DNA of 64,000 bases from Prevotella sp. Its GTDB lineage: Bacteria > Bacteroidota > Bacteroidia > Bacteroidales > Bacteroidaceae. Numbering within the stretch: position 1 is the stretch's first letter; the number at the start of each line of letters is the position of its first letter. Position numbers and translations under genes: made by a program. The stretch is taken from contig JAFRRN010000035.1 of assembly GCA_017428055.1 (NCBI GenBank), positions 36,222 through 100,221 on the forward strand, given 5' to 3'. The notes beneath the pieces are model-generated. The model was not told where the DNA came from and made no database searches. It saw only the letters and a program-made list of their open reading frames with translations. Positions 27,110 to 35,600 of this stretch are shown one piece after another.

Positions 27110-27640
27110 ATGAATAGCGCAGTCAGGATCAAATGTCCCAAGTGCTCCGCGACGCTGGAAGTGAGAAACGCGCAGGGCGAGGGGGTGAAAAACATCCGCT
27201 GCCCTAAGTGTGGCAGTACCCTTCAGGTGAGGTTTGGTGCGAGGAAGACGGAGCAACAGTCCATTCCCCTTGATGTGAATGATGAGTTAGGGGTAGAGAC
27301 GCAATTTGGCGGAGAGGTGTTTACCCGTGCTTTCCTGGTGTGCCAGGGCATCAGGTATGAGCTTCGCGAAGGCCAGAACGTGGTGGGGAGAAGTAGCAGC
27401 AAGTCGGTTGCCGACATCCAACTGCCCACGGGCGATGTGTATATGAGCCGCTCCCATGCCAATATTCTCGTCGTCAAGACGGGGAGTGGCAGGTTGAAGT
27501 GCATTCTCTCGAATGGAAATAACAAGAACCCCATCTATATTAATGACGTGAAACTGGAGCAGTCTGACGAGGTGGTGCTGTCAGAGGGTGACGAGCTGAA
27601 GATGGGAAACACCCTCGTGACATTCACCAACCAAGAGTAG
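27110..27640 (+). CDS. Zinc-ribbon plus FHA-domain protein
   Basis: 176 residues. Residues 5-45 form a CxxC...CxxC ribbon (KCPKCSATLEV and IRCPKCGSTLQVRF) of the MJ0042 type; residues 78-175 form an FHA domain (NVVGRSSSKSVADIQLP, MSRSHANILV, with the Arg and Ser-x-x-His residues that bind phosphothreonine, then NPIYINDVKL). It is cytoplasmic by absence of signal or membrane segments. Likely a phosphopeptide reader in the kinase/phosphatase module. Confidence 0.88.
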   Translation: MNSAVRIKCPKCSATLEVRNAQGEGVKNIRCPKCGSTLQVRFGARKTEQQSIPLDVNDELGVETQFGGEVFTRAFLVCQGIRYELREGQNVVGRSSSKSVADIQLPTGDVYMSRSHANILVVKTGSGRLKCILSNGNNKNPIYINDVKLEQSDEVVLSEGDELKMGNTLVTFTNQE

Positions 27641-27692
27641 GTTGATTGCTTATCAGGTTATTAGATTTTGAGATAAAACCCACGAACCCACG

Positions 27693-28586
27693 ATGCGATA
27701 TTCCTTTTATCAGCCATACTCCATCTACGAACAGGGAAAGCGACCCAACCAAGAGGACTCCATCTTCCCACGACATCATGAGGCAACACCAGGAAGCCGA
27801 TTGTTTGTCCTTTGCGATGGCATGGGAGGGTATGAGTGTGGAGAGTTGGCAAGCTCCACGGTTTGTGAGAGCCTGTCTTCTTTCCTGCTGTCAAAGCCCG
27901 TCTTTTCCGAGCGGCTTTTCTTGGAAGCCTTGCAATACAGTTTCCAGAAGTTGGTGGAGAAGTCGAAGGGGAAGGGCAACCGCTTGGGTACGACGTTGGC
28001 ATTTCTCGCATTCCATGAAGGTGGTTGCCTCGCCGCACATATCGGTGACAGCAGGATTTACCACATTCGTCCCAAGGATGGCAAGGTGATGTATGTCTCC
28101 CACGACCATTCTTTGGTGAACGACTTGTATGATGCGGGGGAGATTACCAAGGAGGAAATGAAAACTTCCCCGCAACGACATATCATCACACGTGCCATCA
28201 GGGGAGGCGAGAAAGGGCACCTGTCGCAGCCGGAGATGAAACATATTACCGATATTCGCCCCGGCGACTATTTCCTGCTGATGTCTGACGGTATGTTGGA
28301 ACACATGGATGACGATGACTTGCTGCGGTTGTTGGCACGTCAGGACATCGATGACGAGGGTAAGATGGAGTGGCTCAAGGATGCTACCGCCGGCAATTCG
28401 GACAACCATTCTGCCATCATGGTCCATGTGGCAGGTGTGGAAGACGGGGTGATGGATGTGTCTGTCCCTGCCCCCTTGATGCAAGATGAGGTACGGAAGG
28501 AACGAAAGAAGGTGGACTGGTGGAAAGTGTATTTCATCGCTTTGTGTGTATTGGTGGCTTTGTTATGGCTGATCATGAAAATGTAG
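27693..28586 (+). CDS. PP2C-family Ser/Thr phosphatase with C-terminal membrane anchor
   Basis: 297 residues. All PP2C metal-ligand motifs are present: RPNQEDS (about 18), VLCDGMGGYECGE (about 37), GTTLAFL, AHIGDSRIYHI (about 117), LLMSDGMLEHM (about 195) and DNHSAIMV (about 238). A hydrophobic helix closes the protein (VYFIALCVLVALLWLIM, about 279-296), placing the catalytic domain in the cytoplasm at the membrane. It should reverse the phosphorylation made by the kinase encoded 58 bp downstream. Confidence 0.93.
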   Translation: MRYSFYQPYSIYEQGKRPNQEDSIFPRHHEATPGSRLFVLCDGMGGYECGELASSTVCESLSSFLLSKPVFSERLFLEALQYSFQKLVEKSKGKGNRLGTTLAFLAFHEGGCLAAHIGDSRIYHIRPKDGKVMYVSHDHSLVNDLYDAGEITKEEMKTSPQRHIITRAIRGGEKGHLSQPEMKHITDIRPGDYFLLMSDGMLEHMDDDDLLRLLARQDIDDEGKMEWLKDATAGNSDNHSAIMVHVAGVEDGVMDVSVPAPLMQDEVRKERKKVDWWKVYFIALCVLVALLWLIMKM

Positions 28587-28643
28587 TGTTCAATACTTTG
28601 AATACCAATTAGTTATTAATGACCATAAAGACTTGATATAAAG

Positions 28644-30149
28644 ATGGAAATGGATTTAAGGGAAAATACCAAGTTGAAGAACGACACCTACCAAGTGGTA
28701 TCGGTATTGGGGCGTGGTGGCTTTGGCATCACCTATAAAGCGATTACCCATGGTGCCGTATCGGGGAAACTTGGGGGAGTGAAGGTTGACATTCCCGTCA
28801 CGATTAAGGAGTTTTTCATGAAAGACTCATGTGTGCGGGAAGAGGAAACACAGCGTGTGTCTATCCCAACAGCCAATGGCAAGGAGCAGATTGAAAGATA
28901 CAAGAGGAAGTTTATCAAGGAAGCGTATAATCTATCCAAGCTTGACCATCCCAACATTGTGAAGGTAATAGATGTCTTTGAGGAGAACAACACCGTCTAC
29001 TATGTCATGCAATTCTTGCGCAATGGTACATTGACACAATATATCCGCGAGAATGGGAAGATGAATGAGGAGATGGCGCAAAAGTATATCCTCCAGATAG
29101 CGGATGCCTTGGACTATATGCACACCAAGATGCACATGTGCCATTTCGACGTGAAGCCCAGCAACATCCTGTTGGATGACCATTTTAATGCCAAGCTCAT
29201 CGACTTCGGCATCTCTAAGAACTATGATGAAAAGGGGAGTGCCACCAGCAGCACGCCCGTGGGAATCAGCAAGGGCTATGCCCCCCTGGAGCAGTATCGG
29301 CAGACGCTTAATGAGTTCTCGCCAGCCTCGGATGTATATAGCTTAGGTGCGACGCTCTATACGTTGTTGACGGGCAATGTGCCACCCGAGGCGAGTGAGG
29401 TGTTGGACAACGGTCTCCCCGCATGTCCCGCCGATGTGTCGCCAAGGATTTGGAACGTCGTGGAGAAAGCCATGACCCCGCGAAGGAAAGACCGTCCCCA
29501 GCGCGTCAGTGATATCGTTGCCCTGTTGCGCGAAGAGAAGGCACCTGTTATCGTGGATGACGATGTCGAGACACAATTGTTTGACGAAGAGGAGCCACAT
29601 GTCAAGGAGGAGAAATCGGTTGGCGTTCTTGGGCCTTTGTTGGGCAATCCTTTATTGAAGAAGGTTTTGGCAGGTGTCTTGTCGGCCTTGATAGTCCTCG
29701 GTGTCGTCATCCTCGCTTGGAAGGCGATGGGAACGGGGCAGGAGAGTGCGCCCCAAGTGGTCGAAAGCCCCCATGTTGATGAAGCGGAGATAGATTATAT
29801 CCTCCAAGGAGAGAATGGCAGTGAGGACATTAAGTTCCATTATAAGGGACAGGTAGTGGATGGCGTACCCGAGGGTAAAGGGATTGGCGAGTATGCCGAG
29901 GGTGTCTATGAGGGCAATTACCATGCTGGCAAGCGAGAGGATAGCCATGCCGTGATGAAGATGGCGAATGGCGATGTGTATGATGGGTCATGGGAAGATG
30001 ACCATTATGCGCAGGGTCGGTATACGATTAGTGTGAATGGGATGTATTATGAGGGTGACTACCTTCAGGGCGAACCCTACAATGGCACTTATTATAACCA
30101 AGATGGCACAGTGTATAACCATGTCAGGAATGGCAAAGAAGTGAAATGA
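28644..30149 (+). CDS. Membrane Ser/Thr protein kinase with MORN repeats
   Basis: 501 residues. Kinase domain at about 15-290: Gly loop LGRGGFGITYKA, Lys in VTIKEFFM, catalytic loop HFDVKPSNILLDD (the Arg of HRD is Phe, so a non-RD kinase), LIDFGISK and the GYAPLEQY substrate loop. A single membrane helix follows (about 340-360, GVLSALIVLGVVILAW). The extracytoplasmic part contains MORN-type repeats (about 395-495; EGVYEGNYHAGKRED, DVYDGSWEDDHYAQGRY, MYYEGDYLQGEPY). MORN repeats often bind lipid or act as an assembly surface, so this part may sense the envelope. It is one bp from the next gene. Confidence 0.92.
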   Translation: MEMDLRENTKLKNDTYQVVSVLGRGGFGITYKAITHGAVSGKLGGVKVDIPVTIKEFFMKDSCVREEETQRVSIPTANGKEQIERYKRKFIKEAYNLSKLDHPNIVKVIDVFEENNTVYYVMQFLRNGTLTQYIRENGKMNEEMAQKYILQIADALDYMHTKMHMCHFDVKPSNILLDDHFNAKLIDFGISKNYDEKGSATSSTPVGISKGYAPLEQYRQTLNEFSPASDVYSLGATLYTLLTGNVPPEASEVLDNGLPACPADVSPRIWNVVEKAMTPRRKDRPQRVSDIVALLREEKAPVIVDDDVETQLFDEEEPHVKEEKSVGVLGPLLGNPLLKKVLAGVLSALIVLGVVILAWKAMGTGQESAPQVVESPHVDEAEIDYILQGENGSEDIKFHYKGQVVDGVPEGKGIGEYAEGVYEGNYHAGKREDSHAVMKMANGDVYDGSWEDDHYAQGRYTISVNGMYYEGDYLQGEPYNGTYYNQDGTVYNHVRNGKEVK

Positions 30150-30150
30150 A

Positions 30151-30849
30151 ATGAGAGTTGTAAAAAGGTCAACCGTGAAGAGGGCGTGGCATCTGCCCAT
30201 TCTGCTTTTCTGCCTTGTCACTATCTCACCCTTGTCTATATGGGCGCAGGATGATGCCTCCGCATGGATGAAGAAAGGCAATGACTGTTACAAGGAGGGG
30301 CAATATTCCGCCGCTGTGGGTTACTACAAGAAAGCCGCAGACATGGACCATGCCGAGGCGCAGTTCTGTTTGGGCTATGCCTACTATGTGGGCGAGGGCA
30401 TCATCCGCAACATGGAGTCTGCCGCAAGGTGGTTTCAGCTGTCCGCCGCCCAAGGCTTTCCCAAGGCTCAGTACAATCTTGCCTTCTGTTATATGGAGGG
30501 GAGAGGCGTGGAGAGAGATTATGATGAGGCTCTACGGTTATTGCGGGCGGCAGCCGAGAATGGACTGCCCCAGGCGCAAGTGACCTTGGCGGAATGCTAT
30601 GCCAATGGTATCTTGGTGGAGAAGGACACGGTGGAGAGCAATCGATGGATGGAATTGTCGAGGAAAAGGGCTTCTGCCGAAGAAACGCAAGCATCCGTGG
30701 GAGAGGCTCCTAAACCGCGTGTGGTGTACGGACCGACGAAGATCAAGAAGGATACTCCTATAGAGAACGAGCAAGGCAAGGCTCCTGCGAAGAAGAAAAA
30801 ACGCAAGGAGGTGAAGCCAGAATACCAAATAGAAATCAATTTAGATTGA
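30151..30849 (+). CDS. Secreted Sel1-repeat protein with basic tail
   Basis: 232 residues. Signal segment to about residue 30 (ends SIWAQ), then four Sel1 repeats: ASAWMKKGNDCYKEGQY, AEAQFCLGYAYYVGEGI, PKAQYNLAFCYMEGRGVERD and PQAQVTLAECYANGI. The last 60 residues are Lys-rich and without a known fold. Starts 1 bp after the kinase stop, so translation is tightly coupled to it. Confidence 0.88.
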   Translation: MRVVKRSTVKRAWHLPILLFCLVTISPLSIWAQDDASAWMKKGNDCYKEGQYSAAVGYYKKAADMDHAEAQFCLGYAYYVGEGIIRNMESAARWFQLSAAQGFPKAQYNLAFCYMEGRGVERDYDEALRLLRAAAENGLPQAQVTLAECYANGILVEKDTVESNRWMELSRKRASAEETQASVGEAPKPRVVYGPTKIKKDTPIENEQGKAPAKKKKRKEVKPEYQIEINLD

Positions 30850-30852
30850 AAT

Positions 30853-31518
30853 ATGAAGAAGAAAGTGTTATTGTTGACGTATGTGTTTGCCTGGTTCCTT
30901 GTTGGTATGGCAAACGGACAGAATGCGAAAATGGATAAGGCGGAAGCTGATGAACTGCTCTACAACGAGTTGAAGACGGCTTTACCTCCCACTTCTTTCA
31001 AGGAGGAAATCGTGGGAACGGAAGACATAGTAGAGAAAACCCATGAGCGAAACGTGTTGAAGGTTGTGGGTAAGTCTTATCAAATAGAGTCGTTGAGGTC
31101 TGATTTCTATGTGACGCAAAAGGGTGGGAGATATGTCGCGCTATATGATGCGAGCCATCCAATGGAGTCATTTGTCAACCTTTTACTAAATAAGGTGAAA
31201 GACAATCGTCACCCCATCTTGATTACGCATCATCAATATGGCAACGTTATCAAGAAGCTCAAGATGCCTATGGCTAACCTGTTTAACTTGTTGGGTAGGA
31301 CCATGGAAATCTATTGTTTCGTCACATCTATCGACAAAAAGACGGTCAATGGCGTGTTGGTGTTCCACAATCCCAAGGATGACATCATCCACCTGTTTGA
31401 GGTGTCTGCCGAAACGCTGGCTGTCACCAAGGGAGATGCCGTCATCAATGCCGACTTATATAGCAATATACCACAAGACAATATTCGGTCATTATTTAAG
31501 GAAAGGAACAAGAAATGA
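30853..31518 (+). CDS. Secreted protein of unknown function
   Basis: 221 residues with a signal peptide (ends MANGQN). I do not recognise a domain. The rest looks alpha/beta and is not low in complexity. It overlaps the next gene by 4 bp (ATGA) and follows the Sel1 gene by 3 bp, so it belongs to the kinase operon. Confidence 0.7.
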   Translation: MKKKVLLLTYVFAWFLVGMANGQNAKMDKAEADELLYNELKTALPPTSFKEEIVGTEDIVEKTHERNVLKVVGKSYQIESLRSDFYVTQKGGRYVALYDASHPMESFVNLLLNKVKDNRHPILITHHQYGNVIKKLKMPMANLFNLLGRTMEIYCFVTSIDKKTVNGVLVFHNPKDDIIHLFEVSAETLAVTKGDAVINADLYSNIPQDNIRSLFKERNKK

Positions 31519-32522
31519 AAAAAATTACCACTCTACTATTTATTAGCCTTGCCCCCATATTGGTTTTGGCTCTACTCCCCACAACGATTATGCGGGCTGG
31601 CGGGGTGTTCAAAATCATTGAAGGCATGAAAGACCCAACAGTGAAGATGACAATGGAAGCCAATGTCAATACCATGTTGGATGCGTTGGAGTCAGCGGCT
31701 CAGAGCCATTCCAAGTCATTGAAATTGTCGAGAGACCAATTTGAAAAGGGCGCCATCAATGACTTAAACGAGATATGGAGCACCAGTGAGATGACTTGTC
31801 CCTCTTCCATGTTGGCCTGCCGATGCCTGAAGACCACCACGGGATGGCAGGTGAGGGGAATTCCCATGGACTTTGTCGAGGCTGACCCTAACGAGAAGCG
31901 GCAGGAAATCTCCATCGACTTCCTTCCGGATGGCAAGATTGCCAACGTCTCGGTGGCGATGGAACTCCATCGATATGATGAGATCATGGCGCAGGCTGAT
32001 GATGATGACCTCGACTATGCTCATCGGCAAATCATTGTGGACTTTGTGGAGAATTTCCGAACGGCATATAACCGCAAGGATTTGAAGATGCTTAGGAGCG
32101 TCTTTGGCGAGAAGGCGTTGATTATCACGGGGCGTGTCGTATCGGAAAAACCCAATACCGACATCTCTAAGATAAAATTGAATAATGACCGGGTCGTTTA
32201 TACCAAGCAGACAAAAGCCGAATATCTGGCAAACCTGGAACGGGTATTCAAAATCACCAAATATATTAATGTGACGTTCAAGGATATTGATGTGGTGAGA
32301 CACCCCAAGTACGATGACATCTATGGAGTTACCCTCAAACAGTTTTGGCACACGAATCGTTACAGTGACGAGGGGTATCTGTTCTTGCTCATCGATTTCA
32401 GGGACAAGGACCACCCGCAAATCCAAGTGCGTACCTGGCAACCCTACAAAGATAAGCAAGGAAACATTGTCACCGATGAGGAACAGGTGTTCCACCTCGG
32501 CTCTTTCCGTATCACAAGATAA
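31515..32522 (+). CDS. Secreted protein with NTF2-like C-terminal domain
   Basis: 335 residues. A hydrophobic N-terminal segment (LLFISLAPILVLALLP) should direct export. Residues 170-330 (IVDFVENFRTAYNRKDLKML, then YLANLERVFKITKYINVTFK and EGYLFLLIDFRDKDHP) resemble NTF2/SnoaL-like domains known in Bacteroidales envelope proteins; such domains form dimers with a ligand pocket. The N-terminal 150 residues are unassigned. It precedes the heptose cassette by 26 bp. Confidence 0.65.
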   Translation: MKKITTLLFISLAPILVLALLPTTIMRAGGVFKIIEGMKDPTVKMTMEANVNTMLDALESAAQSHSKSLKLSRDQFEKGAINDLNEIWSTSEMTCPSSMLACRCLKTTTGWQVRGIPMDFVEADPNEKRQEISIDFLPDGKIANVSVAMELHRYDEIMAQADDDDLDYAHRQIIVDFVENFRTAYNRKDLKMLRSVFGEKALIITGRVVSEKPNTDISKIKLNNDRVVYTKQTKAEYLANLERVFKITKYINVTFKDIDVVRHPKYDDIYGVTLKQFWHTNRYSDEGYLFLLIDFRDKDHPQIQVRTWQPYKDKQGNIVTDEEQVFHLGSFRITR

Positions 32523-32548
32523 TAAAGTCGATAAATCAAGATGTCACT

Positions 32549-33604
32549 ATGATTATTAGAAGTAAAGCACCTCTTCGTCTTGGCTTAGCGGGCGGCGGTA
32601 GCGATGTTTCGCCGTACAGCGATATTTACGGGGGGTTAGTCCTCAATGCCACGATTAACCTCTATGCCTATTGCACCATCGAGGAAACCGATGACGGAAC
32701 CATCTATATCAACTCTATAGACACTGATACCACGGAGTCGTATGGGTTTACCCCAAAATTGCCTATAGATGGGAAGGCCATTCTCATCAAGGGAGTCTAC
32801 AACCGTATAGTGAAAGATTTTGGGGAAGTGCCATCCGCTTTCAGAATTACAACTTACAATGATGCCCCTGCCGGTTCTGGTCTTGGGACGTCTTCCACCA
32901 TGGTGGTCTGTATTTTGAAAGCTTTCGTGGAATGGATGAACTTGCCGCTCGGTGACTATGAGATAGCCCATTTGGCATACGAGATAGAGCGAAAGACCCT
33001 CGGGCTGGCAGGAGGAAAACAAGATCAGTATGCCGCAGCGTTTGGTGGTTTCAACTATATGGAATTTCTTCCCAATGACGTGGTGATTGTTAATCCCTTG
33101 AAAGTTAAACGATGGATTGTTGACGAGTTGGAAGCATCCATGTTGCTCTATTTCACTGGACGGTCGCGGAAAAGTGCTGCTATTATTTCCGAACAACAAA
33201 CTAATACTTCTGAAGGGAACAAAGAGGCGATTGAAGCCATGCACCAAATCAAGCAAAGTGCCATCGACATGAAGTTGGCAGTGTTGAAAGGCGACATAGA
33301 CAGCTTTGCCACAATCCTTCGCAGGGCCTGGGAAAATAAGAAGAAGATGGCAAGAAACATCACCAACCCACATATACAGGAAGCCATGGAGGTGGCGTTG
33401 ACAGCTGGTGCCAAGGCAGGGAAGGTGTCGGGAGCTGGTGGTGGCGGCTTTATCATCTTTGTTGTGGACCCAACGCGAAAGAGAGAAGTGGAGAAAGCAC
33501 TATCTAAACTCGATGGAATGGTGGTCTTTTTCCAGTTTACGGAAGGGGGCGCGCATGGTTGGAAAATATACCCTACGGACAAGGTAGAGACTCTCAAATA
33601 TTAA
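32549..33604 (+). CDS. hddA: D-glycero-alpha-D-manno-heptose-7-phosphate kinase (GHMP family)
   Basis: 351 residues, GHMP kinase. The N-terminus RSKAPLRLGLAGGGSDVSPY, the glycine-rich ATP loop APAGSGLGTSSTMVVC (about 108) and the end KVSGAGGGGFIIFVVD match HddA-type sugar kinases, which phosphorylate heptose 7-phosphate at C1. GmhA and a fused HddC-GmhB follow within 10 bp, so the full path from sedoheptulose 7-phosphate to an NDP-heptose (GDP-D-glycero-alpha-D-manno-heptose in characterised cases) is present. Confidence 0.88.
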   Translation: MIIRSKAPLRLGLAGGGSDVSPYSDIYGGLVLNATINLYAYCTIEETDDGTIYINSIDTDTTESYGFTPKLPIDGKAILIKGVYNRIVKDFGEVPSAFRITTYNDAPAGSGLGTSSTMVVCILKAFVEWMNLPLGDYEIAHLAYEIERKTLGLAGGKQDQYAAAFGGFNYMEFLPNDVVIVNPLKVKRWIVDELEASMLLYFTGRSRKSAAIISEQQTNTSEGNKEAIEAMHQIKQSAIDMKLAVLKGDIDSFATILRRAWENKKKMARNITNPHIQEAMEVALTAGAKAGKVSGAGGGGFIIFVVDPTRKREVEKALSKLDGMVVFFQFTEGGAHGWKIYPTDKVETLKY

Positions 33605-33611
33605 TTTAGAC

Positions 33612-34271
33612 ATGGAGAATATCCTAATACAGTTTGTCGCAAATCTGATAAATCGTTATCCCCTGCTGAAAGTATGTCAAGGGGATATATCAAGTGCCTA
33701 CGAGATCCTTGAAGAAACATTCACGAAAGGAGGAAAACTGCTGGTCTGTGGTAACGGCGGTTCGGCATCAGACTCAGAACATATCGTTGGAGAGCTTATG
33801 AAAGAATTCCGCTTGAAACGTAAGGTCTATCATGAGCAGGCGGAAAAACTGAGAGCCATCAGTAATGACCTCGGACCAGTATTGGCCAACCATCTACAAG
33901 GGGCATTGCCAGCCATCTCATTGACAGGACATTCTTCACTGACCACCGCTTTCATGAACGATTCAGAGCCAGAGCTTATTTTTGCCCAGCAAGTGAATGG
34001 CTATGGTAAACCAGATGATGTCTTCTTGGGCATATCCACTTCGGGAAACAGCAAGAATGTACTGTATGCAGCGGTGACGGCGAAATCGAAAGGCATGAAA
34101 GTGATAGGCCTTACGGGGCAGCGTGATAACCTTTTGTCTCACTATGCCGATGTGTGTATCAAGGTTCCCGAAACAGAGACATATAAGATACAGGAGTTGC
34201 ACTTGCCAGTGTATCATTGTCTGTGCATGATGCTTGAAGAACATTTTTTCGGTAATATAGTAACTGGTTAA
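33612..34271 (+). CDS. gmhA: Sedoheptulose-7-phosphate isomerase
   Basis: 219 residues, SIS fold. Motifs LLVCGNGGSASDSEHIVGEL, LGISTSGNSKNVLYAA and the final IQELHLPVYHCLCMMLE are GmhA signatures; the Glu and His of the active site are visible. It is longer than E. coli GmhA by about 25 residues, in a lysine-rich stretch near residues 70-95. It makes D-glycero-D-manno-heptose 7-phosphate for the kinase encoded just upstream. Its stop overlaps the next start by 1 bp. Confidence 0.92.
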   Translation: MENILIQFVANLINRYPLLKVCQGDISSAYEILEETFTKGGKLLVCGNGGSASDSEHIVGELMKEFRLKRKVYHEQAEKLRAISNDLGPVLANHLQGALPAISLTGHSSLTTAFMNDSEPELIFAQQVNGYGKPDDVFLGISTSGNSKNVLYAAVTAKSKGMKVIGLTGQRDNLLSHYADVCIKVPETETYKIQELHLPVYHCLCMMLEEHFFGNIVTG

Positions 34272-35587
34272 TGAGTATGAGAGTAGTGATAATGGCTGGT
34301 GGGAAAGGGAGTCGCATCGCATCGCTGAAGGCTGACGTGCCGAAACCCATGATTGAAATCTGCGGGAAGCCCATTTTAGAATATCAAATAGAAAACTTGA
34401 AGTCATGCGGGCTGACGGATATCACAATCGTCATAGGGCATCTGGGGCATGTCATACAGCAATATTTTGGCGATGGCTCTAAACATGGAGTGAGGATAAA
34501 CTATTTTGTCGAGGATGTTCCATTGGGAACAGCTGGTGCCCTTTACAAGATACCAGAGCTGACAGATGACTTCTTGTTGCTTTGTGGAGATGTGATACTA
34601 AATGTTGATTTCAATCGATTCATCCAGTTCCACAAGTCACACAATGCTTGGGCAAGTCTGATGACACATCCTAATGACCATCCCCAAGATAGTTCACTCA
34701 TAGTGACAGAAAAGCTTTTCCCAAATGGGGATGGTGGACTTCCGAGAGACACCCATCGTGTCGTTTGTTGGATGAATAAGGAGGATGAGCGGTTGTTTTA
34801 CCAAAACAGGGTCAATGCGGGCATAGAGATTATTTCTGCTAAACTATTGGAAGAGGCTAAACGGAATTACGAGCCGCGCCACCCACAAGCGCCAGAACGG
34901 ATGGACTTGGACCGTGACATCTTGAAACCCTGTGTCAAGACGGGACATATCTTCGCATACGACACCACGGAATACATCAAGGATATGGGAACGCCAGAAA
35001 GGTTCTATGAAGTGGAAAGGGATATGAAGGCTGGAATAATTAATGCTCGCAACCTGTTAAAGCACCAAAAGGCGATATTCCTTGATCGTGATGGTACGAT
35101 AAACTATCATATAGGTTTCCTGACCAATCATCAACAGTTTGAACTCATACCTGGTGTAGCCGAGGCTATTAGCCTTATCAATAAGTCTGGGTATCTTGCT
35201 ATCATAGTAACCAACCAACCCGTAATAGCTCGAGGTGAATGTACATGGGAAGAATTGCAAGTGATACATAACAAGATGGAAACGGAGCTTGGAAAGAAAG
35301 GAGCTTTCGTCGATGCCATCTATGTATGTCCTCACCATCCTGACAAGGGGTTTGCAGGAGAAAGACCAGAGTATAAATGTGATTGTGACTGTCGAAAGCC
35401 TGCGGCTGGCATGTTGAAAAAAGCCGCAGAAGACTTTAATATTGACCTGTCTGCTTCCTATATGATAGGAGATGGTCAAAGGGATATTGAGTCTGGTGAG
35501 AATGCTGGATGTCTTTTTTCTGCCAAAATACGGACAAATCAAGATTATTCATTAACAAAGATAATAGAAGAAATATTCACTAAATAA
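34271..35587 (+). CDS. Fused heptose-1-phosphate nucleotidyltransferase and bisphosphate phosphatase (HddC-GmhB)
   Basis: 438 residues in two enzyme domains. Residues 1-245 are a nucleotidyltransferase (VVIMAGGKGSRI, DVPKPMIEICGKPIL, GTAGALY, LLLCGDVI), as in HddC. Residues 265-438 are a HAD phosphatase: AIFLDRDGTIN (nucleophile DxD), IIVTNQPVIARGE, the Zn-binding CPHHPDKGF...CDCDCRKP and MIGDGQRDIESG, as in GmhB. In characterised pathways these act on steps 3 and 4: removal of the 7-phosphate, then nucleotidyl transfer. The joining of both in one chain is unusual enough to note. Nucleotide choice (GDP versus another) cannot be read from sequence. Confidence 0.9.
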   Translation: MSMRVVIMAGGKGSRIASLKADVPKPMIEICGKPILEYQIENLKSCGLTDITIVIGHLGHVIQQYFGDGSKHGVRINYFVEDVPLGTAGALYKIPELTDDFLLLCGDVILNVDFNRFIQFHKSHNAWASLMTHPNDHPQDSSLIVTEKLFPNGDGGLPRDTHRVVCWMNKEDERLFYQNRVNAGIEIISAKLLEEAKRNYEPRHPQAPERMDLDRDILKPCVKTGHIFAYDTTEYIKDMGTPERFYEVERDMKAGIINARNLLKHQKAIFLDRDGTINYHIGFLTNHQQFELIPGVAEAISLINKSGYLAIIVTNQPVIARGECTWEELQVIHNKMETELGKKGAFVDAIYVCPHHPDKGFAGERPEYKCDCDCRKPAAGMLKKAAEDFNIDLSASYMIGDGQRDIESGENAGCLFSAKIRTNQDYSLTKIIEEIFTK

Positions 35588-35600
35588 GAAAAAGGAAATT

